Part shown: positions 44,101 to 56,843 of the stretch, one piece after another
Position numbering within the stretch: the first letter of the stretch is position 1
Layout of the letters: the number at the start of each line of letters is the position of its first letter
Assembly: GCF_003966895.1 (NCBI RefSeq)
Contig: NZ_AP018449.1
Span: 2,187,501-2,251,500 of the forward strand
Source: Methylomusa anaerophila
GTDB lineage: Bacteria > Bacillota > Negativicutes > Sporomusales > Sporomusaceae
Direction of reading: 5' to 3'
DNA length: 64,000 bases
Program-made: the position numbers and the translations under genes
Notes under the pieces: generated by a model
Databases searched by the model: none
What the model was told of the DNA's origin: nothing
What the model saw: only the letters and a program-made list of their open reading frames with translations

Positions 44101-45005
44101 TTGGCTATAATCTGGCCAAGAACGGCCTGCCGAAACCGGATATTGCCGGTGTGCATCTGGCAACTCCGGTATTTGATGGCGCCACAGAAACAGAGGTCAT
44201 TAAGACCTTAAAAGCTGCCAGGCTTTCTGAGGATGGAAAAAGTATACTCTATGACGGACGCACCGGGATGGCTTTTGATAATCCGGTAACCGTTGGTTAT
44301 GTATATATGCTGAAACTGGCCCATTTGGTAGACGATAAAATTCATGCCCGTTCTACCGGACCATACTCTTTGGTTACCCAACAGCCGCTAGGCGGTAAGG
44401 CCCAGTTCGGCGGTCAGCGTTTTGGCGAGATGGAAGTTTGGGCGCTGGAAGCCTATGGCGCGGCTTATACCCTGCAAGAACTTCTTACCGTCAAATCTGA
44501 TGACGTAGTAGGACGTGTCAAAACCTATGAGGCGATTGTTAAGGGTGAAAACGTGCCTGAGCCGGGTGTCCCCGAATCTTTCAAGGTTCTTATCAAAGAA
44601 CTGCAAAGTATCGGCTTAGATGTCAAGATATTGTCTGAAGATGCGCAAGAGATTATGATCCGTGAATCAGATGATGATGTCCATGAAACGGCTAAGGAAC
44701 TGGAACTTAGCTTAGGCGGCGGCGACACATCCCCGCCATCGCCGCATGAACGAAAAACTTCGGATCTTGAAGCCGATATGATTGACGAATTCGATCTGGA
44801 ACCACTGGAAGAAGAACTTGATATTATTGCCGAAATCGGTGAAATGGAAGCTGATAGCCGTACAAGTCCGGACGAGGATTTCGATTTTTCGGTGAAGAAG
44901 GCGAGTACTGCCAAAAAGCTAAAGGAGAAGGAAAAAAAGTCTAATTCCCCTGATTATCTGCCCGATTTAGACGATTTGGACGAGGATCCGGAGGATCTTG
45001 ACTAG
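41187..45005 (+). CDS. rpoB: RNA polymerase subunit beta
   Basis: 1272 residues from ATG 41187 (GGGGTGAAAGG upstream; GTG 41175 is in that site). Conserved blocks include the rifampicin region ([19 protein letters not shown] and [13 protein letters not shown]), [19 protein letters not shown], and [15 protein letters not shown]. The C-terminal tail (about the last 95 residues) is acidic and low-complexity ([27 protein letters not shown]), longer than in B. subtilis. The rifampicin-pocket residues Asp, His and Ser look wild type. It ends inside the start region of rpoC. Confidence 0.96.
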   Translation: MFNPVPVGKRVRYSYAKINEVLDMPNLIEIQKNSYNWFLKEGLQEIFHDISPIQDFTGNLVLSFENFNLGEPKYDVEECKERDVTYAAPLRVSVRLFNKETGEIKEQEVFMGDFPLMTDNGTFIINGAERVIVSQLVRSPGVYYGETIDTTGKKLYNATVIPNRGAWLELETDSNDVVSVRVDRTRKIPVTVLVRALGYVSNGAITELFNDDVRIRATLERDNTDSREEALVEIYKRLRPGEPPTVENAAQLLESLFFDSKRYDLATVGRYKLAKKLGWRRQLLGKTLHQPLADLETGEVIVPEGTVVDEDVIQKIAAARIFEGEGIHDIKIQQKDGGVAKLIFNSILPYTHRTITREDIIASISYLLNLMDGHGSTDDIDHLGNRRLRSVGELLQNQFRIGLARMERVVKERMTIQDVDVITPQALINIRPVVAAIKEFFGSSQLSQFMDQTNPLAELTHKRRLSALGPGGLSRERAGFEVRDVHHSHYGRMCPIETPEGPNIGLIGSLSTFARINEFGFIETPYRKVNKHERKITDDVVYLTADEEDELIIAQANEEVGEDGWFKEPRVTCRRKHDILVVPAEQVDCMDVSPKQVVSIATAMIPFLENDDANRALMGANMQRQAVPLLRTQAPLVGTGMEYKAARDSGVVVLAKNAGIIEKVTANEIHIRTENGGLDTYKLLKYLRSNQGTCINQKPIVYKGEKVIKGQVLADGPSTDKGELALGYNVLVAFMPWEGYNYEDAILLSQDLVKEDVFTSIHIEEYECDARDTKLGPEEITRDIPNVAEDVLKDLDDRGIIRVGAEVRPGDILVGKVTPKGETELTAEERLLRAIFGEKAREVRDTSLRVPHGEAGKIVDVKVFTRENGDELPPGVNQLVRCYIAQKRKISEGDKMAGRHGNKGVVSRIMPKEDMPFLPDGTPVQIVLNPLGVPSRMNIGQVLETHLGRAAAAIGMQVRNMDPTLGDRLQEVGYNLAKNGLPKPDIAGVHLATPVFDGATETEVIKTLKAARLSEDGKSILYDGRTGMAFDNPVTVGYVYMLKLAHLVDDKIHARSTGPYSLVTQQPLGGKAQFGGQRFGEMEVWALEAYGAAYTLQELLTVKSDDVVGRVKTYEAIVKGENVPEPGVPESFKVLIKELQSIGLDVKILSEDAQEIMIRESDDDVHETAKELELSLGGGDTSPPSPHERKTSDLEADMIDEFDLEPLEEELDIIAEIGEMEADSRTSPDEDFDFSVKKASTAKKLKEKEKKSNSPDYLPDLDDLDEDPEDLD

Positions 45006-45027
45006 TTTAGAAGGGAGCGATAACCCC

Positions 45028-48000
45028 TTGTTGGACGTAAATAACTTCGATTCAATGCGTATTGGATTGGCTTCGCCGGAACAAATTCGTAAATGGTCCC
45101 ATGGTGAAGTAAAAAAGCCCGAAACCATAAATTACCGTACCCTTAAACCGGAGCGGGAAGGTTTGTTTTGTGAAAAAATCTTCGGTCCAACCCGTGACTG
45201 GGAATGTCATTGCGGTAAGTATAAGCGTATACGCTATAAAGGCATCATTTGCGACCGCTGCGGTGTTGAAGTAACTCGTTCCAAGGTGCGCCGCGACCGG
45301 ATGGGTCATATTGAGCTGGCTGCTTCGGTTTCACACATTTGGTATTTTAAAGGTATCCCCAGCCGGATGGGTCTTATTCTGGATATTTCGCCCCGCTCAC
45401 TGGAAAAAGTGTTGTATTTCGCTTCTTATATCGTAATTGACCCCGGCGATACGCCGCTCATGAAAAAGCAACTCTTAAATGAAAATGAATACCGGGAGAA
45501 CCGCGAGAAATATAGCAACGCTTTTAAGGTTGGAATGGGCGCTGAAGCTATAAAAAAACTTCTGGAAGAACTTGATCTGGAAAAACTTAGCCGGGAACTA
45601 AGACAAGAGCTTAAAGAAGTCAGCGGCCAGCGGAAAATCAGAGCCATTCGCCGGCTGGAAGTTGTGGAGGCATTTCGCAAATCCGGCAATAATCCTGCCT
45701 GGATGATTATGGATGTTGTTCCTGTCATTCCGCCGGAGCTTAGACCGATGGTTCAACTGGATGGTGGACGATTTGCCACTTCCGACTTAAACGACCTGTA
45801 TCGTCGTGTAATCAACCGCAATAATCGCCTAAAGCGTTTGTTGGATCTGGGTGCGCCGGATATTATCGTCCGCAACGAAAAGCGTATGCTGCAGGAAGCG
45901 GTCGACGCTCTTATTGATAATGGTCGCCGCGGTCGTCCGGTTACCGGACCCGGCAATCGTCCGCTAAAGTCTTTGAGTGACATGCTAAAAGGCAAGCAAG
46001 GACGCTTCCGCCAAAACCTTCTTGGTAAACGGGTTGATTACTCCGGCCGTTCGGTTATTGTGGTTGGTCCTGAACTCAAACTGCACCAATGCGGCCTACC
46101 CAAGGAAATGGCATTGGAACTCTTTAAACCCTTTGTTATGAAAAAACTGGTGAATGCCGGTCACGCTCATAATATCAAGAGCGCCAAGCGAATGGTTGAA
46201 AGGGTAAGACCGGAGGTTTGGGATGTACTGGAAGAAGTAATTAAAGAACATCCGGTATTATTAAACCGGGCGCCGACTCTTCACCGTTTGGGTATTCAAG
46301 CGTTTGAGCCGGTATTGTCCGAAGGCCGGGCCATTAAGATTCATCCGTTGGTATGTACTGCATATAACGCCGACTTTGACGGAGACCAAATGGCGGTTCA
46401 TGTGCCGCTTTCGGCGGAAGCTCAGGCGGAAGCCCGGATGCTGATGCTATCGGCTCATAACATCTTGTCGACAAAAGACGGCAAACCGGTTGCGACGCCT
46501 ACCCAGGATATGGTTTTAGGTTCTTATTACCTTAGTATTGAAAAAGAGCCTGAAGACGGTAAATGCAAATACTTCGCCAATATCAACGAAGCTTTGCTGG
46601 CCTACAATCATGAAGTCATTAACCTGCATGAGAAAATGGTTGTTCGGATGAAAGATTTCGGCCGGGTTCATACCACCGTTGGCCGGATGATCTTTAATGA
46701 AGTGCTGCCGCCTGAACTCAGGCATTATGAGTATAAAGACGGTGAATGGCATCTGGGCAAGCTGATGGATAAGAAACAGCTTGGTAAACTTGTAGCCGAT
46801 TCCTACCGTAAGTTCGGCAACGCCAAGACAGCCGTCGTACTTGACGGCGTCAAGCGGTTAGGTTTTTCTTTTGCTTGCCGGGCCGGTGTGACCATTGCCA
46901 TATCTGACATTATTATTCCCGGGGAAAAGAAGGATATATTGGCCGAAACCGAGGATAAAGTTGACACTATCGATAAGCAGTACCGCCGTGGTCTCATAAC
47001 CGAAGATGAGCGGTATAAGAAGGTTATCGACTTGTGGACCAAGGCTACGGACGACGTAACCAGCGCCTTGATGAATACACTTGACCGTTTCAATCCTGTA
47101 TACATGATGGCCAACTCCGGCGCCCGCGGCAACATTCAACAAATACGTCAGCTTGCCGGTATGCGGGGGTTGATGGCTGATCCGTCAGGCCGAATTATTG
47201 ACTTGCCGATTAAGGCTAATTTCCGCGAAGGTTTAACCGTGTTGGAGTACTTTATTTCAACTCATGGTGCCAGGAAAGGCCTTGCCGATACCGCGCTGCG
47301 GACGGCGGACTCCGGTTACCTCACCCGCCGCCTAGTGGACGTAGCCCAGGATGTGATAGTCCGGGAAGAAGACTGCGACATAGTTAGCGTCAACCTGGTG
47401 CGGGAAAGAGCCCGTCTCGCTCAATCCAGCGCCGGCGCCATCGGCATGTTGAAAGACACATTGATTGGCCGTATTTTGGTTCAAGATGTATTTGATCCCA
47501 AGACAGCTGATTTGCTTCTGGCGCAAGGAACACTGCTTAATGATGATAACCTGCGCTTAATCGGTGAACATGGTGTGCCTGAAATCATCGTTCGCGGAGC
47601 ATCCGTAGATACCGAAGAAGGTAACGCCGCTGCCGTTGCTGAAACCATTTCGCTGGGTGAACCGGAAGAAAAGGTTCGTATGGCTCTGAAAGAGGCTATG
47701 ATTAGGGAAATGCTCGGCAAAAATACAGTTGACGCAGTCAAAGACTACGCCGGCGGGGTGCTTGTCCCGGCCAACACGCTGCTTACGGAAGAACACATTG
47801 AAGCCATATTAGCCAGCGATGCGCGGGAAGTAAAAGTTCGTAACAACAACATAAAAGGTATCGAAGTTGAAGCTATAACGGAAGGTACCGGTGTGATTGA
47901 ATCCTTGAAAGACCGGATTGTCGGCCGCGTTTGTGCGGAAGAAATTGTAGACCCCAATACCGGTGAAGTTATCGTGCATGCCAATGATGAGATTACAGAA

Positions 48001-49011
48001 GAATTGGCCGATCAAATTGTGGCAGTCCGCAAGAAAGTTTCTATTCGCTCCGTTCTTACCTGTCGTTCCCGGTTTGGCGTTTGCATAAAGTGCTATGGCC
48101 GCAATTTGGGTACCGGCCATATGGTTGATGTAGGTGAAGCCGTTGGTATCATCGCCGCACAATCCATCGGTGAACCTGGTACTCAGCTTACCATGCGAAC
48201 CTTCCATACCGGTGGTGTTGCCGGCGATGACATTACCCAAGGTCTGCCGCGGGTTGAAGAATTATTTGAGGCCAGAAAACCTAAGCGCCAGGCAATTATT
48301 ACCGAAGTGGCAGGCAAGGTGGAGATTAAAGAAATTAAGGGCATGCGCCGGGCTACCATTTATCCCCAGGATGCATCTTTGGGGGAAGAGCGTGCATACC
48401 AAATCCCATATGGGGCAAGACTTATTGTTAATGACGGCCAGCTGGTAGAGGCTGGCGAACGTCTCACCGAGGGCGCAGTCAATCCCCATGATATCCTCAG
48501 AGTGCGTGGCCTTAAGGACACACAGCGGTACCTGGTGTATGAAGTTCAAAAAGTGTATAAGTCCCAGGGGGTTGAAATTAACGACAAGCATATTGAGGTT
48601 ATGGTCCGTCAAATGCTCCACAAAGTAAAAGTGGAAGAAGCAGGTGATACCTACCTCCTGCCGGGAGAGTACATTGACATTAACACCTTTGAGGAAGAGA
48701 ACGCCAGGGCTATCGAGGCAGGCGGCGAACCTTCCGTCGCTCGTCCCATTTTGCTTGGTATTACCAAAGCATCTTTAGCCACCGATTCATTCCTGTCGGC
48801 AGCTTCCTTCCAGGAAACTACCCGTGTCCTTACAGAAGCCGCTATCAAAGGCAAGGTAGACCCGCTGCTTGGACTGAAAGAAAATGTTATTATCGGTAAG
48901 CTAGTGCCTGCCGGTACCGGTATGAGCCGCTACCGTAATATCCGTATCAAATCTCAAGCAGTTCCCCAGGAAGTTTCTCAGTCATGCCCGCCAGTGCCGA
49001 TTAATAGCTAG
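45028..49011 (+). CDS. rpoC: RNA polymerase subunit beta'
   Basis: About 1327 residues. N-terminal zinc site ([20 protein letters not shown]), active-site NADFDGD at 447-453 holding the catalytic magnesium, a bridge helix/trigger loop region ([18 protein letters not shown] near 1050), and a second Cys cluster ([13 protein letters not shown]). TTG 45028 follows AAGGGAG by 10 nt; TTG 44998 would overlap rpoB and lacks a site. Transcribed with rpoB. Confidence 0.96.
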   Translation: MLDVNNFDSMRIGLASPEQIRKWSHGEVKKPETINYRTLKPEREGLFCEKIFGPTRDWECHCGKYKRIRYKGIICDRCGVEVTRSKVRRDRMGHIELAASVSHIWYFKGIPSRMGLILDISPRSLEKVLYFASYIVIDPGDTPLMKKQLLNENEYRENREKYSNAFKVGMGAEAIKKLLEELDLEKLSRELRQELKEVSGQRKIRAIRRLEVVEAFRKSGNNPAWMIMDVVPVIPPELRPMVQLDGGRFATSDLNDLYRRVINRNNRLKRLLDLGAPDIIVRNEKRMLQEAVDALIDNGRRGRPVTGPGNRPLKSLSDMLKGKQGRFRQNLLGKRVDYSGRSVIVVGPELKLHQCGLPKEMALELFKPFVMKKLVNAGHAHNIKSAKRMVERVRPEVWDVLEEVIKEHPVLLNRAPTLHRLGIQAFEPVLSEGRAIKIHPLVCTAYNADFDGDQMAVHVPLSAEAQAEARMLMLSAHNILSTKDGKPVATPTQDMVLGSYYLSIEKEPEDGKCKYFANINEALLAYNHEVINLHEKMVVRMKDFGRVHTTVGRMIFNEVLPPELRHYEYKDGEWHLGKLMDKKQLGKLVADSYRKFGNAKTAVVLDGVKRLGFSFACRAGVTIAISDIIIPGEKKDILAETEDKVDTIDKQYRRGLITEDERYKKVIDLWTKATDDVTSALMNTLDRFNPVYMMANSGARGNIQQIRQLAGMRGLMADPSGRIIDLPIKANFREGLTVLEYFISTHGARKGLADTALRTADSGYLTRRLVDVAQDVIVREEDCDIVSVNLVRERARLAQSSAGAIGMLKDTLIGRILVQDVFDPKTADLLLAQGTLLNDDNLRLIGEHGVPEIIVRGASVDTEEGNAAAVAETISLGEPEEKVRMALKEAMIREMLGKNTVDAVKDYAGGVLVPANTLLTEEHIEAILASDAREVKVRNNNIKGIEVEAITEGTGVIESLKDRIVGRVCAEEIVDPNTGEVIVHANDEITEELADQIVAVRKKVSIRSVLTCRSRFGVCIKCYGRNLGTGHMVDVGEAVGIIAAQSIGEPGTQLTMRTFHTGGVAGDDITQGLPRVEELFEARKPKRQAIITEVAGKVEIKEIKGMRRATIYPQDASLGEERAYQIPYGARLIVNDGQLVEAGERLTEGAVNPHDILRVRGLKDTQRYLVYEVQKVYKSQGVEINDKHIEVMVRQMLHKVKVEEAGDTYLLPGEYIDINTFEEENARAIEAGGEPSVARPILLGITKASLATDSFLSAASFQETTRVLTEAAIKGKVDPLLGLKENVIIGKLVPAGTGMSRYRNIRIKSQAVPQEVSQSCPPVPINS

Positions 49012-49017
49012 GTCGCT

Positions 49018-49055
49018 AAGCCGGGGATTGACCTCACAAGGTCAATCCCCGGCTT
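49018..49055 (+). terminator. Terminator-like hairpin after rpoC
   Basis: AAGCCGGGGATTGACCT and AGGTCAATCCCCGGCTT pair perfectly over 17 bp. The T-tract is weak (GCGCTCTTT). Confidence 0.7.
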
Positions 49056-49079
49056 GCGCTCTTTGGTCTAAAAGGGGGG

Positions 49080-49199
49080 GAACTGCTTATAAGGCACCAT
49101 CTGCTTCGTTGTTCCTGCGGTCCTCACTCCGGCGTACAACCAGTACGCCTCCGTTGCGGTCCTCGTCACGCCTCGCATCTGATACCTTCTAAGCAGTTC
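49080..49199 (+). repeat. Family 1 palindromic element, 120-bp core (copy 6)
   Basis: Arms GAACTGCTTATAAGG and the complement CCTTCTAAGCAGTTC, with centre GGCGTAC-aacca-GTACGCC. The inner stem reads AAGGCACCATCTGC instead of AAACCGCCATCTGC. Confidence 0.85.
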
Positions 49200-49398
49200 G
49201 AGGCAAATCAAGGTTGATGCTAAGAGTAGTTTTTTGTTTGAAAAAACTTTAGTTAATGCCTAAAGTATTTTTCAACATCAAACCCTAATCCCCCGAGAAT
49301 GATGACTTTGTTTGATGAGCGCCAGGACGACCTTACGATGTCACTCCATGGTTTTGTCTGTTATCTCCATCTAATTCGTCACTTCGAACGATTAGTAC

Positions 49399-49518
49399 GA
49401 ACTGATTAGAAAGTGCCAGATGCTAGGCACGACGAGGATCGCAGCGGAGGCGTACTGGCCGTACGTCGGAGCGAGAACCGCAGGAGTAACGACGCAGATG
49501 GTGCTTTCTAAGCCGTTC
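49399..49518 (-). repeat. Family 1 palindromic element, 120-bp core (copy 7)
   Basis: Opposite orientation to copy 6, 200 bp away. Arms GAACTGATTAGAAAGTGCC and the complement of GGTGCTTTCTAAGCCGTTC, less perfect than in the others. The pair with copy 6 fills the 49056-49597 gap; the 200 bp between contain another weak palindrome (TTGATG ... CATCAA). Confidence 0.8.
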
Positions 49519-49597
49519 CCCCCTAATTAGATTATCAGTCAAATGTGACACACCCGGTTTGGTGTACTTAAAGTTCTGCGAAAAATCTATAAGTTTC

Positions 49598-49626
49598 TTG
49601 ACATACAGTCACCAAAATGATAATAT
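49598..49626 (+). promoter_or_regulatory. Promoter of the str operon
   Basis: TTGACA, 17 nt, TAATAT, 60 nt before the L7Ae-like gene. It probably drives rpsL, rpsG, fusA and tuf as well. Confidence 0.8.
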
Positions 49627-49685
49627 ATAAAAGTGTCTGAATCGTATGTTGGATTTCTTTGTCAGGAAAAAGGGGATTGGTAGCG

Positions 49686-49949
49686 GTGAGTAATGTGGCC
49701 CTTGACACTTTAAAAACTGCAAAGAAAGTAATTGGCGCCAAACAAACTGCCCGGGCTGTGGAGAAAGGTCTGGCCCTGAAGGTATATTTGGCACAGGATG
49801 CGGACCGGCGGGTAATAGCCCCGCTAATGGAAACATGTAGACGCAATCAGATCCCAATTGAAACCGGAGCTACAATGGGTGAATTGGGTAAGGCTTGCGG
49901 TATTGAGGTAGGCGCCGCCTCGGTTGCTATTGTTAAGGAGCAGCAATAA
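49686..49949 (+). CDS. rplGB: L7Ae-family ribosomal protein (YbxF-like)
   Basis: About 87 residues. L7Ae/L30e fold with TAKKVIGAKQTARAVEKG, VYLAQDAD and the C-terminal MGELGKACGIEVGAASVAIV. Members bind kink-turn RNA; in B. subtilis ybxF sits between rpoC and rpsL, as here. GTG 49686 follows AAAAGGGG with about 10 nt; TTG 49659 precedes that site. Confidence 0.85.
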   Translation: MSNVALDTLKTAKKVIGAKQTARAVEKGLALKVYLAQDADRRVIAPLMETCRRNQIPIETGATMGELGKACGIEVGAASVAIVKEQQ

Positions 49950-49974
49950 GGTATTAACAATTTGTAACTATTTG

Positions 49975-50110
49975 GCAGTCAGAAGTCAGGAGTCAGCAGT
50001 CAGAATAGAGAACCGAAACAAAATTTTTTTGGCAAGAGATCAGTAAATAGTGAGCATATTCTTGAAATATTCTGAATTCTGACTCCTGGATTCTGAATAC
50101 CTGAATAGTT
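49975..50110. repeat. GTCAGGAG / TTCTGAATTCTGA repeat, copy b
   Basis: CAGTCAGAAGTCAGGAGTC at 49977-49995 and ATTCTGAATTCTGACTCCTG at 50069-50088 face each other as inverted blocks. Related to 32403-32492. It lies in the rplGB-rpsL gap. Confidence 0.5.
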
Positions 50111-50158
50111 TGCAATTATTAATAGTAAATAACGTGATTGGGGAAGGAGGTGCGATGG

Positions 50159-50542
50159 ATGCCGACAATTAGCCAGTTGGTACGTAAAAGCAGAGAAGAT
50201 ATGGAAAAAAAATCCACTGCTCCTGCGCTCAAAGAATGTCCGCAAAAACGTGGCGTTTGCACGAGAGTATACACAACTACTCCTAAAAAACCGAACTCCG
50301 CCCTGCGTAAAGTAGCGCGGGTGCGTTTAACGAACGGTATCGAGGTAACTGCTTACATTCCCGGCATTGGACACAACCTGCAGGAGCACTCGGTTGTGCT
50401 GATTCGTGGTGGCAGGGTTAAAGACTTGCCAGGCGTGCGTTACCATATTATCCGCGGCTCATTGGATACTGCCGGGGTTGCCAAACGGAACCAAGGCCGG
50501 TCCAAGTATGGGGCTAAACGTGCTAGCGCCAAAAAACAATAA
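50159..50542 (+). CDS. rpsL: Small ribosomal subunit protein uS12
   Basis: 127 residues. Decoding-centre protein with [18 protein letters not shown] and [14 protein letters not shown]; Lys at the two classic streptomycin-resistance positions is wild type. ATG 50159 fits GAAGGAGGTG 7 nt upstream. Start of the str group rpsL-rpsG-fusA-tuf. Confidence 0.96.
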   Translation: MPTISQLVRKSREDMEKKSTAPALKECPQKRGVCTRVYTTTPKKPNSALRKVARVRLTNGIEVTAYIPGIGHNLQEHSVVLIRGGRVKDLPGVRYHIIRGSLDTAGVAKRNQGRSKYGAKRASAKKQ

Positions 50543-50598
50543 GAATTTATAGAGGTACAGAGTTACGCAGAAACAAAAGTTTGGAAGGAGGGAAATGA

Positions 50599-51069
<471 letters not shown>

Positions 51070-51171
51070 TTATAGCTCGCTGTGAAAAAAACGCTAACCT
51101 ATGGGATTTGCGCTAAGCAAATCCCGGTAGCCTAATGGACGCGAGCAAAAAAAAATAGGGAGTTGAAAATA

Positions 51172-53250
51172 GTGGCCCGAAAGTTTCCTCTGGAAAAGAC
51201 GCGGAACATCGGTATAATGGCCCATATTGACGCCGGCAAGACCACTACGACAGAACGGATACTTTTTTATACCGGTAGAGTACACAAAATTGGTGAAGTA
51301 CATGATGGCGCTGCCACTATGGACTGGATGGTTCAAGAGCAGGAAAGAGGTATTACAATTACTTCAGCGGCCACTACTTGTCAATGGAACGGTCATCGTA
51401 TTAATATCATTGACACACCAGGGCACGTGGACTTTACTGTTGAAGTAGAACGTTCGCTCAGGGTTCTTGATGGCTCGGTTGCTGTTTTTTGTGCCAAGGG
51501 TGGTGTTGAACCACAGTCTGAAACCGTATGGCGTCAAGCCGACAAATATGGCGTTCCGCGCATGGCATATGTAAATAAAATGGATATCACCGGGGCTGAT
51601 TTCTACCGGGTTATCGACATGATGAAATCCCGCCTTGGCGCCAATGCTGTACCCATTCAACTGCCTATCGGGTTTGAGGACACCTTCAAAGGTTTCATTG
51701 ATCTGATTGAAATGAAGGCAGTTATCTATACGGATGATCTCGGCAAGGTAAGCGAGGCGACCGACATTCCTGAAGATATGCAGGAACAGGCGGAAATTTA
51801 CCGGCAGAACCTGTTGGATGCCGTAGCTGAAAGCGATGACGACCTGATGATGAAATATCTGGAGGGTGAAGAACTCTCCAAAGAGGAAATTAAAACCGTC
51901 ATCCGTAAAGCCACAATCGCCTGTAAAATGACACCGGTACTGTGTGGCTCATCCTACAAAAACAAAGGTGTGCAGCCGCTTTTGGATGCTGTTGTCGAGT
52001 ATATGCCGGCTCCTACCGATATTCCGGCTATTAAAGGGGTGAATCCTGAAACCGGCGCCGAAGATGAGCGGAAAGCCGACGATAATCTGCCGTTTTCGTC
52101 TCTGGCCTTCAAAATTATGGCCGACCCGTATGTTGGTAAACTAGCCTTCTTCCGGGTATATTCCGGTAAACTGGCATCCGGCTCCTACGTCTTTAATTCC
52201 ACTAAGAACAAACGGGAGCGTATCGGCCGCATTCTGCAGATGCACGCCAACCACCGGGAAGAAATCGAAGAAGTTTACACAGGGGACATTGCGGCAGCGG
52301 TTGGCCTCAAAGACACAACCACCGGTGATACCCTGTGTGACGATAAAAACGTGATTATCTTAGAGTCAATGGTCTTCCCCGAACCGGTTATTTCAGTTGC
52401 TGTAGAACCAAAGACCAAAGCCGATCAGGAAAAAATGGGCACCGCCCTGTCCCGTCTCGCCGAAGAAGACCCAACTTTCCGCATGCATACTGATCCGGAA
52501 ACCGGGCAAACTATCATTTCCGGTATGGGTGAATTACATCTGGAGATTATCGTCGACCGGATGCTGCGGGAATTCAAAGTAGAATGTAACGTAGGCAAGC
52601 CTCAAGTTGCTTACCGCGAAACCATCCGGAAGGCAGTCAAGGCTGAAGGCAAGTTTGTTCGCCAGTCCGGCGGCCGCGGCCAATACGGTCACTGCTGGCT
52701 GGAAATCGAGCCGCTTGAGCCCGGTCAAGGCTTTGCCTTTGAAAACAAAGTCGTCGGCGGCGCCATTCCCAAAGAGTATATCGGTCCTATCGAGGCTGGC
52801 GTCAAAGAAGCAATGGAAACCGGCGTATCGGCGGGTTACCCGATGGTTGACATCAAGGTAACCGTTTACGATGGTTCGTACCACGATGTGGACTCTTCCG
52901 AAATGGCGTTCAAAATTGCCGGATCAATGGGCTTTAAAGCCGGTGCCGCCAAAGCTAATCCAATCATCTTAGAGCCGTATATGAAAGTGGAAGTTACCGT
53001 ACCGGAAGAATACATGGGTGACGTTATTGGCGACCTCAACTCCCGCCGGGGCCGGATAGAAGGTATGGAAGCCCGTGCCGGGGCTCAAGCCATCCGATCT
53101 TTTGTACCGCTTTCCGAAATGTTCGGCTATGCTACCGACCTTCGTTCGAAAACCCAAGGCCGCGGCAACTACTCCATGGAATTCGATCATTACGAGGAAG
53201 TGCCTAAAAACATTGCAGAAGCAATCGCTGCTAAGGTAAAAGGTGTGTAA
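51172..53250 (+). CDS. fusA: Elongation factor G
   Basis: 692 residues. Translocation GTPase with [15 protein letters not shown] (P-loop), DTPGHVDF and NKMD, then domains II-V ([19 protein letters not shown]-type replaced by standard sequence). GTG 51172 follows GGGAG by 9 nt; TTG 51163 overlaps it. A perfect 10-bp palindrome (53255-53275, ACACTTATCA-t-TGATAAGTGT) follows the stop. Confidence 0.96.
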   Translation: MARKFPLEKTRNIGIMAHIDAGKTTTTERILFYTGRVHKIGEVHDGAATMDWMVQEQERGITITSAATTCQWNGHRINIIDTPGHVDFTVEVERSLRVLDGSVAVFCAKGGVEPQSETVWRQADKYGVPRMAYVNKMDITGADFYRVIDMMKSRLGANAVPIQLPIGFEDTFKGFIDLIEMKAVIYTDDLGKVSEATDIPEDMQEQAEIYRQNLLDAVAESDDDLMMKYLEGEELSKEEIKTVIRKATIACKMTPVLCGSSYKNKGVQPLLDAVVEYMPAPTDIPAIKGVNPETGAEDERKADDNLPFSSLAFKIMADPYVGKLAFFRVYSGKLASGSYVFNSTKNKRERIGRILQMHANHREEIEEVYTGDIAAAVGLKDTTTGDTLCDDKNVIILESMVFPEPVISVAVEPKTKADQEKMGTALSRLAEEDPTFRMHTDPETGQTIISGMGELHLEIIVDRMLREFKVECNVGKPQVAYRETIRKAVKAEGKFVRQSGGRGQYGHCWLEIEPLEPGQGFAFENKVVGGAIPKEYIGPIEAGVKEAMETGVSAGYPMVDIKVTVYDGSYHDVDSSEMAFKIAGSMGFKAGAAKANPIILEPYMKVEVTVPEEYMGDVIGDLNSRRGRIEGMEARAGAQAIRSFVPLSEMFGYATDLRSKTQGRGNYSMEFDHYEEVPKNIAEAIAAKVKGV

Positions 53251-53254
53251 GTTA

Positions 53255-53275
53255 ACACTTATCATTGATAAGTGT
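53255..53275 (+). other. Intercistronic hairpin fusA-tuf
   Basis: Perfect 10-bp inverted repeat with a 1-nt centre, without a T-run. It could stabilise or mark a processing point between fusA and tuf mRNA. Confidence 0.5.
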
Positions 53276-53319
53276 AAATGTAAATAATTGTATAATTAAT
53301 TTAGGAGGTCAAAACTCAA

Positions 53320-54522
53320 ATGGCTAAGAAAAAATTTGAAAGAAACAAACCCCACGTTAACATTGGTACAATTGGTCACGTTGACCATGGCAAAACATCC
53401 CTGACCGCTGCAATCACTCTGACATTGTCCAAACACGGCGGCGCAGAGTTCATGGCTTATGACCAGATTGACAAAGCCCCGGAAGAAAGAGAGCGGGGGA
53501 TTACCATTAACACCGCTCACGTTGAGTATGAGACGGCAAAGCGTCACTATGCCCACGTCGACTGCCCGGGCCACGCCGACTACGTTAAAAATATGATTAC
53601 CGGTGCTGCGCAGATGGACGGAGCCATCCTGGTTGTATCCGCAGCCGACGGGCCGATGCCGCAAACCCGTGAGCACATCCTCCTGTCCCGCCAGGTAGGT
53701 GTGCCGGCGATGGTTGTGTTCCTAAACAAATCTGACCTGGTTGACGATGCCGAACTGATGGAACTGGTTGAAATGGAAGTTCGTGAACTTCTCTCCAGCT
53801 ATGAATTTCCCGGGGACGACATTCCGGTAGTAGCCGGCTCGGCCGTAAAGTGCCTGGAGTGCGGGTGCGCTAAGCCGGATTGTGAATGGTGCGGCAAAAT
53901 CCATCAACTGATGGAGCAAGTAGATAATTATATTCCGACACCGGAACGCGATACCGACAAAACCTTCCTGATGCCGGTGGAAGACGTATTCACCATTACC
54001 GGTCGCGGTACAGTTGCAACGGGCCGTGTAGAACGGGGCACGGTAAAAGTAGGGGACACCATTGAAATCGTAGGTATGAGCGATAAACCAAAATCCACGG
54101 TAGTAACGGGTGTGGAAATGTTCCGCAAGCTGTTGGATTCGGCAGTAGCCGGCGATAATATCGGCGCCCTGCTGCGCGGAGTTGAGCGGAAAGAAATCGA
54201 GCGGGGCCAAGTCTTGGCTAAACCCGGTTCCATCAAACCCCATACCAAATTCAAATCGGAAGTATACGTATTGTCCAAAGAAGAAGGGGGCCGCCACACG
54301 CCGTTCTTTAACGGCTACCGGCCGCAATTCTACTTTCGTACCACCGACGTAACCGGAGTGGTACACCTGCCGGAAGGTGTGGAAATGGTAATGCCGGGTG
54401 ACAATGTGCAAATGGCCATCGAGCTCATCACCCCCATTGCCATTGAAGAAGGTCTGCGGTTCGCCATCCGTGAAGGCGGCCGTACCGTAGGCGCCGGCGT
54501 GGTAACCGCTATTTCCGAATAA
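53320..54522 (+). CDS. tuf: Elongation factor Tu (copy 2)
   Basis: Same 400-residue protein as the copy at 35256, including the Cys cluster at 178-191. The nucleotide sequence appears identical from ATG to the last sense codon, while the sequences outside differ at once (GGAGGTCAAAACTCAA before the ATG here). This copy is in the standard str operon place after fusA. Identity limited to the coding region indicates recent gene conversion. Confidence 0.96.
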   Translation: MAKKKFERNKPHVNIGTIGHVDHGKTSLTAAITLTLSKHGGAEFMAYDQIDKAPEERERGITINTAHVEYETAKRHYAHVDCPGHADYVKNMITGAAQMDGAILVVSAADGPMPQTREHILLSRQVGVPAMVVFLNKSDLVDDAELMELVEMEVRELLSSYEFPGDDIPVVAGSAVKCLECGCAKPDCEWCGKIHQLMEQVDNYIPTPERDTDKTFLMPVEDVFTITGRGTVATGRVERGTVKVGDTIEIVGMSDKPKSTVVTGVEMFRKLLDSAVAGDNIGALLRGVERKEIERGQVLAKPGSIKPHTKFKSEVYVLSKEEGGRHTPFFNGYRPQFYFRTTDVTGVVHLPEGVEMVMPGDNVQMAIELITPIAIEEGLRFAIREGGRTVGAGVVTAISE

Positions 54523-54572
54523 TACGAACAAAAATCAAGAAGCTAAAAAGCTACTCAGATCAACAATTGCAC

Positions 54573-54692
54573 GAACTGCTTAGAAATCGTTAGATGCTAG
54601 GCGTGACGAGGACCGGAACGGAGGCGTACTGGTTGTACGTCGGAGTGAGGACCGGAGGAACAACGACGCAGATGGCGGTTTATAAGCAGTTC
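54573..54692 (-). repeat. Family 1 palindromic element, 120-bp core (copy 8)
   Basis: Arms GAACTGCTTAGAAATCGTTAG and the complement of GCGGTTTATAAGCAGTTC, with centre GGCGTAC-tggtt-GTACGTC. Consensus-like. It lies between tuf copy 2 and rpsJ, at the junction of the str and S10 groups. A small hairpin GGGCGGTT-ggg-AACCGCCC (54729-54747) follows before rpsJ. Confidence 0.88.
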
Positions 54693-54858
54693 CAAACTTA
54701 AGGTGCAAAGACAAAGTTAAATCTGGCAAGGGCGGTTGGGAACCGCCCTTGGGCCGGATATGACCGGCGATGAGGTGAAAGGTGGCCCGACTCGCGCGGG
54801 GGAATTTTCACCGAGAATGTCCGTTCAGAGAAACTGGGCGATAAGGAGGAACAAATTA

Positions 54859-55170
54859 ATGGCTAAACAGCAAAAAATCAGAATCCGCCTCAAAGCGTAT
54901 GATCACAAAGCACTAGATCAAAGTGCAACTAAAATTGTTGATACCGCAAAAAGAACCGGCGCGTTAGTTTCCGGTCCCATTCCCCTTCCTACCGAAAAAA
55001 ATATCTTCACGATTCTTCGTTCACCCCATGTCAACAAAGACTCCCGGGAACAATTCGAAATGCGTACACACAAGCGCTTAATCGACATCCTGGAGCCGAC
55101 GCCAAAGACGGTAGACGCTTTGATGCGTCTTGATCTTCCGGCTGGTGTGGACATTGAAATCAAGCTGTAG
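54859..55170 (+). CDS. rpsJ: Small ribosomal subunit protein uS10
   Basis: 103 residues. [19 protein letters not shown] at the start and the [20 protein letters not shown] loop. ATG 54859 follows AAGGAGG by 8 nt; longer upstream frames belong to the leader. First gene of the S10 group; also a partner of NusB in antitermination. Confidence 0.96.
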   Translation: MAKQQKIRIRLKAYDHKALDQSATKIVDTAKRTGALVSGPIPLPTEKNIFTILRSPHVNKDSREQFEMRTHKRLIDILEPTPKTVDALMRLDLPAGVDIEIKL

Positions 55171-55185
55171 GAGGAGGTGCGATAA

Positions 55186-55827
55186 ATGGCTAAAAGCATT
55201 TTAGGAAAAAAAGTTGGCATGACACAAATCTTTACGGCTGAGGGCAAAGTAATCCCGGTTACAGTTGTTGAAGCCGGTCCCAACGTCGTAATTCAAAACA
55301 AAACAGTCGAAAACGACGGCTACAACGCAGTGCAGCTTGGGTTCGGTGAAGTAAAAGAGAAAAAAGTAACCAAACCGATGAAAGGTCACTTTGCGAAGGC
55401 TAATGTCAAACCGGTGAAGTTCATTCGCGAGCTGCGCCTGCCTGGAGCCTCTGAATATACAGTTGGTCAGGTATTAACCGCTGAAACCTTCGCTGAAGGT
55501 GAATTGGTTGATGTAACCGGCACCGCCAAGGGCAAAGGTTTCGCCGGCGGTATCAAACGCCACCACTTCAGACGCGGACCTATGGCTCACGGTTCCAAAT
55601 CCCACCGCGAACCCGGTACCATCGGCTCCCGGATGAGCGGCGGCGGCGGTAAAGTATTTAAAGGGAAAAAACTGCCTGGCCGTATGGGCGGCAACAAAGT
55701 AACCGTTCAGCGTCTCTCTGTTGTACGGGTAGATGTACCCCGCAACCTGATTCTTATCAAAGGTGCAATTCCCGGACCCAAAGGCAGCCTGGTAGTTGTT
55801 AAAAATACAGTCAAACCCGGTAAGTAA
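55186..55827 (+). CDS. rplC: Large ribosomal subunit protein uL3
   Basis: 213 residues. KKVGMTQIF at the start and the [19 protein letters not shown] loop that reaches toward the peptidyl-transferase centre. AGGAGG precedes the ATG by 8 nt. Confidence 0.96.
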   Translation: MAKSILGKKVGMTQIFTAEGKVIPVTVVEAGPNVVIQNKTVENDGYNAVQLGFGEVKEKKVTKPMKGHFAKANVKPVKFIRELRLPGASEYTVGQVLTAETFAEGELVDVTGTAKGKGFAGGIKRHHFRRGPMAHGSKSHREPGTIGSRMSGGGGKVFKGKKLPGRMGGNKVTVQRLSVVRVDVPRNLILIKGAIPGPKGSLVVVKNTVKPGK

Positions 55828-55888
55828 TTGCAGCTTGCAGCTTTTATTGCAAACAAAGGTTGCGGGCATCGAAAGGAGGATGCGCTAT

Positions 55889-56515
55889 ATGCCGAAAGTG
55901 GCAGTATATGATATAACCGGTGTTCAAACCGGTGAGATGGAACTTAATGATAACGTATTTGGCGTAGAGATAAATGAAGCGGTTGTGCACCAGGCGGTTG
56001 TGATGCAACTGGCTAGCCAGCGCCTCGGTACCCACGCTACCAAGACCAGAGGTGTGGTGCGCGGCGGCGGCAGAAAACCCTGGAGACAAAAAGGTACCGG
56101 CCGGGCGCGGTCCGGCAGTACCCGTTCGCCGGTATGGGTTGGCGGCGGCACCGTATTTGGACCTCAGCCCCGCAGTTATAAATTCAGCATGCCGCGTAAA
56201 GTCCGCCGTTTGGCTATCAAGTCGGCTCTTACCGCGAAAGTAAATGCCGGCCAGCTTCTCGTAGTGGAAGATATTAATTTTGCTGAACCTAAAACCAAGA
56301 ACGTCGTAAAAATGCTGGATGGCTTCCAGGCGCAAGACGACAAGGCGCTCATCATCACTGCTGAGGCCAATGAAAACGTAGAGAAATCTTCACGTAACAT
56401 TCCCGGGGTAAAAACCATCAATTCGCTGGGGCTTAATGTTTACGACCTTCTCCATCATAACAAGGTACTGGTAACCAAAGATGCCGTGGCCAAGATTGAG
56501 GAGGTGCTGGCATAA
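55889..56515 (+). CDS. rplD: Large ribosomal subunit protein uL4
   Basis: 208 residues. [20 protein letters not shown] is the exit-tunnel loop. ATG 55889 follows AAGGAGG; an upstream frame from 55796 overlaps rplC and is not family sequence. Stop overlaps the rplW start (TAATG). Confidence 0.95.
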   Translation: MPKVAVYDITGVQTGEMELNDNVFGVEINEAVVHQAVVMQLASQRLGTHATKTRGVVRGGGRKPWRQKGTGRARSGSTRSPVWVGGGTVFGPQPRSYKFSMPRKVRRLAIKSALTAKVNAGQLLVVEDINFAEPKTKNVVKMLDGFQAQDDKALIITAEANENVEKSSRNIPGVKTINSLGLNVYDLLHHNKVLVTKDAVAKIEEVLA

Positions 56516-56802
56516 TGGAAATTTCGCGCGATGTACTCATTCGTCCGCTCATCACTGAAAAAACCACCAGCCTGATGCAGGACAACAAATACACTTTTAT
56601 CGTTCCTTTAACAGCTAACAAAGTGGAAATTCGCCAAGCTGTGGAACAAATCTTCAAAGTAAAAGTACTGGCCGTAAATACCATTCGGGTAATGGGAAAA
56701 AACAAACGCATGGGTAAAACTCAAGGTAAACGCCCGGATTATAAAAAAGCTATTGTCAAACTGGCTCCCGGCGAACGCATTGAGTTCTTCGAAGGTGTAT
56801 AA
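56515..56802 (+). CDS. rplW: Large ribosomal subunit protein uL23
   Basis: 95 residues. [19 protein letters not shown] at the start and the [19 protein letters not shown] extension. Docking site for trigger factor and SRP at the tunnel exit. Translationally coupled to rplD by a 1-nt overlap. Confidence 0.95.
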   Translation: MEISRDVLIRPLITEKTTSLMQDNKYTFIVPLTANKVEIRQAVEQIFKVKVLAVNTIRVMGKNKRMGKTQGKRPDYKKAIVKLAPGERIEFFEGV

Positions 56803-56843
56803 AAGGTGTATAATCCGAAACGTTCAAAGAAGGAGGGGCACTA